Both the position numbers and the translations under genes were made by a program. Of a stretch of 64,000 nt of DNA, positions 57,458-64,000 are shown piece by piece. A model generated the notes under the pieces. It was given only the letters and a program-made list of their open reading frames with translations. It was not told the DNA's origin and made no database searches. The DNA comes from Alphaproteobacteria bacterium (GTDB lineage Bacteria; Pseudomonadota; Alphaproteobacteria; TMED109): positions 1 to 64,000 of the forward strand of contig JAURCJ010000008.1 in the NCBI GenBank assembly GCA_030828505.1, given 5' to 3'. Position 1 is the stretch's first letter; every line of letters starts with the position of its first letter.

Positions 57458-60040
57458 TTATGATTTAATAATATTATCTATAATTTCAAATGTATTAGTG
57501 GATAAATTTTCCTTTTTTCTTATTCTCAGAAGTTGCTCTTTAATAGTTTTTCTTCTATTTCGATCTAATTTTTTCCAACTACTAAATGAAGTTGCAAGCC
57601 CAGATGCAGAACTTGGATTAATAGTATCAATATGTATGATTTGATCTGCAATAAATTTATATCCACTTCCTGAGATATGATGAAAATTTATAGAATTATT
57701 TTTTGCAAATGTAGTTAAAACTGCACGAACTTTATTTGCACTTTTATAATCAAAAATAGGAAGTTTTATTAATTTTTTAACAATATTTAAATTATTTTTA
57801 ATTTTTGCAGATGCTTGGATTTGCAACCATTTTTCTATCATTGTTGGCTGATCTTTATATTTTTGATAGAAATCTGATATGAGTTTATCTTTTTGTTTTC
57901 CTTTTATATTAATAATACATGTTAAACTAAATAATTGAATAGTCATATTATCTGAAGAATTATATGCTTTAAAAGCTATTTGTTCTGCATTTTTTCCTTT
58001 ATCTGCAGTTAGGTATTCTAGACAAACATTATGTAAAGATCTCCATTCTCTTGATGTCGAATTATTTTTATAAGATTTTTCTAGAATTAAATTTAACTGT
58101 TGATTTAAAGCTGAACTTATATTTTTTAAGATACTTATTCTAGCTTTATGGATATTTTCTGGGTCATATGTATTAGTATGTTCTGCAATTTCATTTTCAG
58201 ATGGTACAGATAATAATTCTGATGTAAAGGAAGGGTCTTTGTATGAGTTTTTTAAGATATTCTTAATTATTTCCATAAAGGATTTACTAATTGTAACATT
58301 ATTTTTTGATTTTGATTGCTTTAGGCATAAATTTAAAAAATATTTATTTAATGTGTCCCATTTTGTAAAAGGATCATTGTCATACATCATTAATAAATTA
58401 AGCTTATTTATATTTTGCTTAAGGTTTATTTTTACAGGCGATGTGAACCCTCTGTTAATAGATATTGCAGGGAGGGATGTTATATTTTCAAATAAAAATT
58501 TCTGAGAGTTACGTTTTATAATTAGTAATAATTCTTTTTGATTCTTATTTTTACTTAAATTAAAAAATTCACCATTATTTCCTAATAGCGATAATTTTAA
58601 TGGAATTAGCATAGGCTTTTTATTTTTTTGTTTAGGTGTATTTGGAATAATTTGCTTGATTTTTAATTCTAAGGTTTTTGCTTTTTTATTATAATATGGT
58701 TCTATTTCTATCTCAGGGGTACCGGCTTGTGAGTACCATAAATAAAATTGCTTCAAATTTATATTATTTACTTTTTCCATAGAAGAAATAAAATTTTCGC
58801 AGGTGGCTGCCATTCCATCATATTTTTTAATATAATATTTAAAGCCTTTTAAAAAGCCTTTTTCTGATAAAATACTTTCGAGCATTCTAATTAATTCTGC
58901 TCCTTTATTATATACTGTAGATGTATAAAAATTATTTATTTCTGCATAAGATTTTGGTCGGACTGAGTGGGCTAATGGACCAGCATCTTCAGCAAATTGT
59001 ACAGTGCGAAGTAGCCTTACATCCTTTATTCTTTTTACCGCTCTTGAACCCATATCAGACGAAAATTCTTGGTCTCTGTAAACTGTCAGCCCTTCTTTAA
59101 GACTTAACTGAAACCAATCTCTGCAAGTTATTCTGTTACCTGTCCAATTATGAAAATATTCATGAGCAACAATAGTTTCTATAAAGTCATACTCATTATC
59201 AGTGGATGTTTTACTATCAGAAATCAAATATTTTGAATTAAAAATATTTAAACTTTTATTTTCCATTGCACCCATATTAAAATTATTAATTGCGGCAATA
59301 TTAAAAATACTTAAATCATATTCAAGGTTATATTTTTGCTCATCCCATTTCATTGCTTCTACTAAGCTATCCATAGCAAATTTGACTTTATTTTTATCTT
59401 CTTTTCTTATCCAAATATTTAAGTCTACGTGTTTATTTGATTTAGTTAGAAATTTACGACTGTTTTTTGCTAATTTTCCAGCTACTAAAGCAAAAAGATA
59501 ACAAGGTTTAGGAAAAGGATCATGCCATACTACTTCTAGGTTATTTTTAATTATTTTTTTTGATGTAAGGTTTCCATTTGATAACATAACAGGAAATTTT
59601 TTCTTATCACCTATAATTTTAACGGTATAAACTGATAAAATATCAGGTCTATCTGGAAAATAAGTAATTCTTCTAAATCCTTGTGCTTCACATTGCGTTA
59701 CAAATATATCGTCTGAAACATATAAGCCTTCTAGCCTAGAATTTAGAATAGGACTTATATTAGTAGTTATTTCAATTGTAGATATTTTGGGTGGTGAAAA
59801 TATAGTAATTTGTTTTTTATTTTGTTTATATTCTCTAGAATTAAGTTTTTTATTATTTAAAAAAATAGATATCAATCCAACTTCAACGCCATCTAAAATT
59901 ATATCGCCTGACGTATTTATAAATCTCATTGTATTCGTTACAGTAGTATTTCTAGAATTTAAAATAAATTCTAAATTTACATCTTGTAGAACAAAATTAG
60001 CTGCCTTATAATCACTTTGTTTTGTTATTTTTGAATTCAT
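57458..60040 (-). CDS. pepN: Aminopeptidase N (M1 family)
   Basis: A cytoplasmic zinc aminopeptidase of broad specificity (860 aa). The substrate-binding motif GAMEN is near residue 257, and the zinc motif HEYFHNW with the second Glu in LKEGLTVYRDQEF follows near residue 291. The long C-terminal helical domain is that of the E. coli PepN type. The middle and C-terminal thirds are lysine- and asparagine-rich, which fits the AT-rich composition. It is divergent from the HEAT-repeat gene. Confidence 0.93.
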   Translation of the reverse strand: MNSKITKQSDYKAANFVLQDVNLEFILNSRNTTVTNTMRFINTSGDIILDGVEVGLISIFLNNKKLNSREYKQNKKQITIFSPPKISTIEITTNISPILNSRLEGLYVSDDIFVTQCEAQGFRRITYFPDRPDILSVYTVKIIGDKKKFPVMLSNGNLTSKKIIKNNLEVVWHDPFPKPCYLFALVAGKLAKNSRKFLTKSNKHVDLNIWIRKEDKNKVKFAMDSLVEAMKWDEQKYNLEYDLSIFNIAAINNFNMGAMENKSLNIFNSKYLISDSKTSTDNEYDFIETIVAHEYFHNWTGNRITCRDWFQLSLKEGLTVYRDQEFSSDMGSRAVKRIKDVRLLRTVQFAEDAGPLAHSVRPKSYAEINNFYTSTVYNKGAELIRMLESILSEKGFLKGFKYYIKKYDGMAATCENFISSMEKVNNINLKQFYLWYSQAGTPEIEIEPYYNKKAKTLELKIKQIIPNTPKQKNKKPMLIPLKLSLLGNNGEFFNLSKNKNQKELLLIIKRNSQKFLFENITSLPAISINRGFTSPVKINLKQNINKLNLLMMYDNDPFTKWDTLNKYFLNLCLKQSKSKNNVTISKSFMEIIKNILKNSYKDPSFTSELLSVPSENEIAEHTNTYDPENIHKARISILKNISSALNQQLNLILEKSYKNNSTSREWRSLHNVCLEYLTADKGKNAEQIAFKAYNSSDNMTIQLFSLTCIINIKGKQKDKLISDFYQKYKDQPTMIEKWLQIQASAKIKNNLNIVKKLIKLPIFDYKSANKVRAVLTTFAKNNSINFHHISGSGYKFIADQIIHIDTINPSSASGLATSFSSWKKLDRNRRKTIKEQLLRIRKKENLSTNTFEIIDNIIKS

Positions 60041-60125
60041 ATGTTTTTATCTATAGTCTTTATAATGAATGTAAGTAGCATTCTAAGTTAAATAGTAAAA
60101 AAAATTTATAGCAGGTACCTATTTC

Positions 60126-61526
60126 ATGCAATTAAAATTATTTATAATTATTTTTATAATAAGTATACCTAGAGTTTTATTGCATGCTGCAGATTATAAC
60201 TATGTTAAAGAAAGAGCGTTAATTTTAAAAGATGGGTCGCAATTAGAGAAAGTTGAGGCTATTCAAGAATTAGGTAGATTATCTTCTAATGCAAATTTTA
60301 TAATTGATGATTTGATTTTTAGTTTGAGGAATGATGATTCTCATCAAGTAAGAATGGAAATTATTAGAGCTCTAGAGAGAATAGGGGGGCAAGCAAATAA
60401 AACAGTTCCAGCTTTAATTGAAGCCTTAGGCAATGAAAATTGGGAAATACGATGGTCTGCAGCAGGGGCATTAACTTCGTTTGGAAAAAAATCAGCTATG
60501 GCAGTTCCAGAACTTGTAGGTTTATTAAGAGACCCTGAAGACTATGTTAGAAATGCAGCGTTATCTACTTTAGGTAAAATGGGTCCAATTTCAGTTGCAG
60601 CTATGATGGATGAAGTATCGAAGCCTCTTGATAATACTGAAGACCAATTATATATGAGAATAATATGTATTAGGTCATTAGGGGCTTTAGGTGCAAAAGC
60701 TATGGTAGCAGTTCCTCTTTTAATACAGAATTCTAAGCATGAAGATATAAACGTAAGGTTAGAATCAGTTATTGCTCTTAGGAAAATTGGTGGTGATGAT
60801 TCTATGCCAGGTGAAATTGGCTGGTTAGCAGAACCAGATGAAATGATATGGCCAAAAGTAGGTCCTGAAATGGAAGGCAACTTCCTTATGTTTGCTGAGG
60901 CAAAGCAGATGGTTATTTATGCCATAGTAGATACATTGCTAAAATCTATAGATGATCCAGATCAGAGAGTTAGCTATGCGGCAATTAAAGGGATAGCTAA
61001 CTTTGGAAAAAAAGCTTTGCCAGTAAAAGATAAATTAGTTGATTATATGAATAGAGGGTCACCTATAATTAGAAGGGTCGCAATCGACACTTTGTCTAAT
61101 ATGGGTGATGAGGCAGATGATGTAATTCCTGATTTAGTTACAGCTTTGTCTGACTTTGATGTAAATGTTCAGTGGGCAGCAATTCAAGCATTAAGAAAAA
61201 AAGGTAATAAATCTATTCCAGAATTAATATATATGCTCGAGTATGACGATGATATGTTAACACCTAATATATTAAAGACATTTGCAGAAATTGGGAACGA
61301 AGCAAAAGATGCTATAAATAATTTACTTATCATGTTGCAACATGAAAATGCACAATATCGTGCCTTAGCTGCAGAAGCACTTGGTGAAATAGGAGAACCA
61401 TCAGATCTGATTATTAATTCATTAGAATCTTTAAAAGATGATAAAGATAGAAATGTCGTAAAAACTGTTCAATGGTCACTCAATCAATTACAAATAATCA
61501 AAAGCAGGAGTAATAATGAAAATTAA
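60126..61526 (+). CDS. Secreted HEAT-repeat protein
   Basis: A 466-aa protein with a signal peptide (residues 1-21, MQLKLFIIIFIISIP and a following LLHA) and many HEAT/PBS-lyase-type repeats of about 30-40 residues each, for example NDDSHQVRMEIIRALERIG, NENWEIRWSAAGALTSFG, DPEDYVRNAALSTLGKMG, and DPDQRVSYAAIKGIANFG. Such solenoids bind partner proteins and have no catalytic residues of their own. It overlaps the secreted vWA gene by eleven bases and faces the xox cluster, so a periplasmic role with these genes is a reasonable but untested inference. The exact family is not recognised. Confidence 0.75.
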   Translation: MQLKLFIIIFIISIPRVLLHAADYNYVKERALILKDGSQLEKVEAIQELGRLSSNANFIIDDLIFSLRNDDSHQVRMEIIRALERIGGQANKTVPALIEALGNENWEIRWSAAGALTSFGKKSAMAVPELVGLLRDPEDYVRNAALSTLGKMGPISVAAMMDEVSKPLDNTEDQLYMRIICIRSLGALGAKAMVAVPLLIQNSKHEDINVRLESVIALRKIGGDDSMPGEIGWLAEPDEMIWPKVGPEMEGNFLMFAEAKQMVIYAIVDTLLKSIDDPDQRVSYAAIKGIANFGKKALPVKDKLVDYMNRGSPIIRRVAIDTLSNMGDEADDVIPDLVTALSDFDVNVQWAAIQALRKKGNKSIPELIYMLEYDDDMLTPNILKTFAEIGNEAKDAINNLLIMLQHENAQYRALAAEALGEIGEPSDLIINSLESLKDDKDRNVVKTVQWSLNQLQIIKSRSNNEN

Positions 61527-62205
61527 TTTAAATTATATTATCTTGTTAATATTAACTTTTTTTTATTGTAAAACCAGTTTATCAGAAAATATTTATGTCG
61601 ATTTAGAACTTGTATTAGCAGTTGATGTGTCTTCTAGTGTGGATGAAGAAGAATATCAATTGCAAATAAGAGGAGTAGGAGCAGCTTTTAGACATCCTGA
61701 TGTAATTGCTGCTATTGAGTCCACTGGAGGAAATGGCATTGCCGTTGCAATGGTTCAGTGGTCAGATAATGAAGAACAGGTTTTAGTAGGCGGATGGCAT
61801 ATTATTAAGGATGCTGCGGATGCTGCTGAATATGCCAGAATAATAAGGAAGTCTCCTCGGATTATTGCCGGAGGACAAACTTCAATAGCAGGAGCTTTAA
61901 GTTTTTCAATTAAAGAAATAAAAAATAATAATATTGATAGTGGTAGAAAAGTAATAGACTTGTCAGGAGATGGTAGAGCTAATAATGGAATTCACCCTAT
62001 GAATATAAGAGATATAGCCATTGAGGAAAATATAACTGTTAATGGATTAGTTATAATAAATGAAGAGCCTTTCTTAGATGGTTATTTTGAGAGGGGAGTC
62101 ATAGGAGGTAGAGGTGCTTTTATGATGATTGCAGAAGATTATAGAGATTACGCTGCAATGATTTTACAAAAATTATTAAGAGAAATAGGTATGCCAGTAA
62201 GTTAA
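61516..62205 (+). CDS. Secreted von Willebrand A domain protein (DUF1194 family)
   Basis: A 229-aa protein with a signal peptide (residues 1-23) followed by a single vWA-like domain. The metal-ion site (MIDAS) begins with DVSSSVDEEEY near residue 35, has a Thr in GGQTSIAGAL and the last Asp in IDLSGDGRANNG. The domain covers almost the whole mature protein, as in DUF1194 proteins of alphaproteobacteria. It should bind partners through a divalent metal. It is coupled to the HEAT gene and ends at a shared hairpin opposite the cytochrome gene. vWA proteins are needed for assembly of calcium methanol dehydrogenase in methylotrophs (MxaC, MxaL), which hints at a related job, though this is a different vWA group. 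Confidence 0.8.
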   Translation: MKINLNYIILLILTFFYCKTSLSENIYVDLELVLAVDVSSSVDEEEYQLQIRGVGAAFRHPDVIAAIESTGGNGIAVAMVQWSDNEEQVLVGGWHIIKDAADAAEYARIIRKSPRIIAGGQTSIAGALSFSIKEIKNNNIDSGRKVIDLSGDGRANNGIHPMNIRDIAIEENITVNGLVIINEEPFLDGYFERGVIGGRGAFMMIAEDYRDYAAMILQKLLREIGMPVS

Positions 62206-62234
62206 TAAAGGACAACAATCAAGTTGCCCTTTAT
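62205..62234. terminator. Bidirectional hairpin terminator between the vWA and cytochrome c genes
   Basis: The arms ATAAAGGACAAC and GTTGCCCTTTAT form a twelve-base stem with one mismatch and a six-base loop in the 43-base gap between convergent genes. It begins in the stop codon region of the vWA gene. A-rich and T-rich flanks on both sides suit termination of both transcripts. Confidence 0.65.
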
Positions 62235-62248
62235 AAATATTCAAATTG

Positions 62249-62719
62249 CTATGGATATACACCATATTTAAAATCACTTCCGGCTGCTTTTCTATCTTTA
62301 TATTCTTGTCTCATATAAGCTATAATTCTCCAAATATCATCATCGCTGATTGTTCTAGAAAATGCACCCATTTGTGTAGGTCTTCCATTTATAGTTAGTC
62401 CAGATGCTATTGTGGAATATAAATTAATATTTGTCCCTCCACTTACTTTATAATAACCTCGAGTTAATGGTGGCCCTTTTGCTCCTATACCCCTCATTCC
62501 ATGGCAATAAGAGCAACGACTATTAAATCGTTCATAGCCTATTGCTATTGCTTCTTCGTCGCCCTCAAATGGGTTTACCATATCATCTTCGAGCATGTCT
62601 CCATATAAATCCATTTCGTCTTTAGCTACAGAGTTAGTGACGTAAACAGCACTCATAAAAAATAATGCAAGCGTTACTATAAAAAACAAATTAATGTAAT
62701 ACTTTCTAGTTAAAGTCAT
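62249..62719 (-). CDS. Periplasmic c-type cytochrome of the XoxF system (XoxG-like)
   Basis: A class I cytochrome c that would accept electrons from the PQQ-dependent methanol dehydrogenase. The start at 62719 (156 aa) has GGGAGAG before the ATG; an upstream in-frame ATG lacks this. A signal segment (residues 8-30) is followed by an acidic stretch and the haem motif CSYCHGMRGIGAKGPPL. The likely axial Met is in PTQMGAF, ahead of the closing helix DDIWRIIAYMRQ. It is downstream of the XoxJ-like gene. Assignment as XoxG rests on context. Confidence 0.82.
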   Translation of the reverse strand: MTLTRKYYINLFFIVTLALFFMSAVYVTNSVAKDEMDLYGDMLEDDMVNPFEGDEEAIAIGYERFNSRCSYCHGMRGIGAKGPPLTRGYYKVSGGTNINLYSTIASGLTINGRPTQMGAFSRTISDDDIWRIIAYMRQEYKDRKAAGSDFKYGVYP

Positions 62720-62747
62720 TTTTTCTCTCCCAATATTATAAAGTAAC

Positions 62748-63614
62748 TTATTCTTCAAGTTCTTCGGTAGCAGTATAAGTACTTCCTACTTCTTCGAAAG
62801 GTTTAAAGTATGGTACATTATATTTTTCTACCATTTCAGCTATTGTACCATCATTCATCATTTCAGTTAGATGAGTATTTAATAAATTAAGCAACTCATT
62901 ATCTCCACCTCTAATTACACCAGCTACATTCCAACTCAATTCTAAAGGCGGGGTAAAGCTTCTTATAACTCTGAAAGGGGCATCTTTATATTTTAATCTT
63001 GCTTTAGCTAACTGAGTAGACATCACTAAGGCCATAGAAATCTCTTGTTTAGCAACTCCATCAATTTCAGTCGGTTTTCTAGCAAATAAATCTCGGTCAT
63101 AACCATTATAAAATAAATAACCATCTATGGCTGTAGACATAGCAACACCAGGTTTATACTTACCTTTAATTTCCTCAAGAGTAGTAAAGTCTTCTACTTC
63201 TGGGTTTGCAATAGGAACATAGCCTACTCCTAAGTATGCAACTGTAAAGACTAAATTCTTCTCTTCAATTTCTTCCTTTGAACTATCACTATTTGCTATA
63301 CCCATATATAAATCACAACGCCCTTTCATAATAGAATGACGAAGAGCTTTTCCTAGACCACCACGCATTTTTTGTTCTGCCCAGTAAATATCTAAATTTA
63401 GTTGTTCTTTAGCAGCAATTTGACTAATTATGTCAATATCAAAACCTCTTGGATAATTTGCAGTAGAAGTGTATGGCCAAGCATATGGTCCTGCACATAA
63501 TATGATTTTATTAGTTTTTCTAATATTATCTAATACTTCTCCTGCAGAAGAATTACCTATAAAACTGATACTTATAAATAAGATAGATAGAAATGTTGAT
63601 AAGATGGTTTTCAT
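62748..63614 (-). CDS. XoxJ-like periplasmic substrate-binding-fold protein
   Basis: A 288-aa family 3 solute-binding-fold protein with a signal peptide (residues 1-24). The mature part opens VLDNIRKTNKIILCAGPYAWPYTS and continues with GFDIDIISQIAAKEQLNLD and RGGLGKALRHSIMKGRCDLYMGI. It belongs to the quinoprotein-dehydrogenase-associated group that accompanies XoxF and MxaF (XoxJ/MxaJ), thought to help dehydrogenase activation rather than import. No ABC permease or ATPase genes are adjacent, which supports this role. It lies 171 bases downstream of xoxF, with a hairpin in the gap. Confidence 0.85.
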   Translation of the reverse strand: MKTILSTFLSILFISISFIGNSSAGEVLDNIRKTNKIILCAGPYAWPYTSTANYPRGFDIDIISQIAAKEQLNLDIYWAEQKMRGGLGKALRHSIMKGRCDLYMGIANSDSSKEEIEEKNLVFTVAYLGVGYVPIANPEVEDFTTLEEIKGKYKPGVAMSTAIDGYLFYNGYDRDLFARKPTEIDGVAKQEISMALVMSTQLAKARLKYKDAPFRVIRSFTPPLELSWNVAGVIRGGDNELLNLLNTHLTEMMNDGTIAEMVEKYNVPYFKPFEEVGSTYTATEELEE

Positions 63615-63727
63615 TTTATTATACTCCTTTTAATTCTATGTATATATAGATCAATTTATTTTTTTGGCTATAATTTTACTGTATTTATTTAATATTTTAA
63701 ATGTAAATCTAAATTAAATTAAAATAA

Positions 63728-63754
63728 AAGGGAAGGTGAATTTCACCTTCCCTT
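63728..63754 (-). terminator. Hairpin terminator after xoxF
   Basis: A perfect 13-base inverted repeat (AAGGGAAGGTGAA and its complement, one-base loop as drawn, likely three to five in practice) lies 32 bases after the xoxF stop. On the minus strand it is followed by TTTTATTTT. This is an intrinsic terminator shape and is GC-richer than its surroundings. It separates xoxF from xoxJ and the cytochrome, so it probably lowers their expression relative to the dehydrogenase. Confidence 0.8.
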
Positions 63755-63785
63755 AAATTAGCTATCCTAAAAGCTTAGGTATTTA

Positions 63786-64000
63786 CTAGTTTAAACCGAA
63801 AGTAAATACTCCGCCGCCTTTAGTATGGTTTTTAAGCCATTCACCATAACTTAGTGGCCAAATTCCACCACCACCAGCACCTACAACTACAGACACCATT
63901 TGTTGTCCGTCAACTGTATATGTTGTTGGGTTTCCGTGTACACCAGTACCAACGTTGAACTGATAAAGTTCTTCGCCAGTGTCATCGCGTACAGCGTGGA
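63786..64000 (-). CDS. xoxF: PQQ-dependent methanol dehydrogenase, XoxF type (C-terminal part only)
   Basis: The last 71 codons of a quinoprotein alcohol dehydrogenase run off the window edge. The readable part, from AVRDDTGEELYQFNVGTG through the segment GNPTTYTVDGQQMVSVVVG and GGGGIWPLSYGEWLKNHTKG to a GLN end, is the closing propeller blade of the XoxF/MxaF family. The XoxJ- and cytochrome-like genes downstream favour the lanthanide-dependent XoxF branch. The diagnostic extra Asp that binds the lanthanide lies outside the window. GC content in this piece is higher than in its neighbours, as is common for very highly expressed genes in AT-rich genomes. Confidence 0.88.
   Translation of the reverse strand, partial: HAVRDDTGEELYQFNVGTGVHGNPTTYTVDGQQMVSVVVGAGGGGIWPLSYGEWLKNHTKGGGVFTFGLN

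Noticed and set aside
1-64000. tRNA, rRNA, CRISPR, insertion sequence, prophage or attachment site
   Set aside because: Spacers are too short for most of these; no cloverleaf, spaced repeats, transposase or integrase motifs were recognised.

Overview
The window is about 64 kb of AT-rich (roughly 30% GC by eye), very densely coding bacterial DNA. The longest stretch without a gene is under 200 bases. I see no rRNA, tRNA, CRISPR array, insertion sequence or prophage. Gene order points to an alphaproteobacterium: rluD-rpoH, serC-serA-hisZ-purA, a long tol-pal / ruvCAB / yebC run, zapA-6S RNA-5-FCL, and suhB with a MotA/OmpA pair are all typical alphaproteobacterial neighbourhoods. The low GC, very short spacers, overlapping genes and a XoxF-type methanol dehydrogenase cluster suggest a streamlined marine lineage. 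The exact clade cannot be fixed from the sequence alone.

Layout. 0-7 kb is a small accessory metabolic region: gamma-glutamyltransferase, ketopantoate reductase, an oxalyl-CoA-synthetase-like ligase, a beta-alanine:pyruvate aminotransferase, a carboxymuconolactone-decarboxylase-like protein and an HSL-type esterase. 7-10 kb holds a JAMM/MPN protein, a small membrane protein, rluD and rpoH. 9.7-32.1 kb is a 22-kb run of minus-strand housekeeping genes, read from right to left: a coiled-coil protein, zapA, 6S RNA, 5-FCL, ymdB-like, yebC, ruvC, ruvA, ruvB, ybgC, tolQ, tolR, tolA, tolB, pal, cpoB, tilS, ftsH, folP, glmM, thiD, serC, serA, hisZ, purA. 32.3-41.9 kb is a plus-strand run: tkt-gap-pgk-class I aldolase-thiE, then efp, suhB and a MotA/TolQ-like plus OmpA-like pair. 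41.9-47.3 kb carries an FAD oxidoreductase and an RND efflux pair. 47.4-53.5 kb has xseB-ispA-tlyA, an AhpD-like protein, aroC, fabI, pdxH, a MaoC dehydratase and msrB. 53.5-57.4 kb is a beta-oxidation cluster: acyl-CoA dehydrogenase, thiolase and an unusual FadB-like protein. pepN follows. 60-64 kb holds a secreted HEAT-repeat protein plus a secreted von Willebrand A (DUF1194) protein. These converge on a cytochrome c / XoxJ / XoxF cluster that runs off the right edge.

The strongest anomaly is the FadB-like gene at 53523-55034. It keeps the enoyl-CoA hydratase fold region and the C-terminal hydroxyacyl-CoA dehydrogenase domains, but the whole NAD-binding domain is absent. The hydratase active site is also altered: Asn replaces the catalytic Glu, and the oxyanion-loop GAD is changed. 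The frame is open and the gene overlaps an intact thiolase, so it looks like a retained, probably non-catalytic partner subunit. Other points of interest are the HEAT/vWA secreted pair next to xoxFJG, a 6S RNA that contains every standard start codon of the downstream 5-FCL gene, and the absence of dxs between ispA and tlyA.
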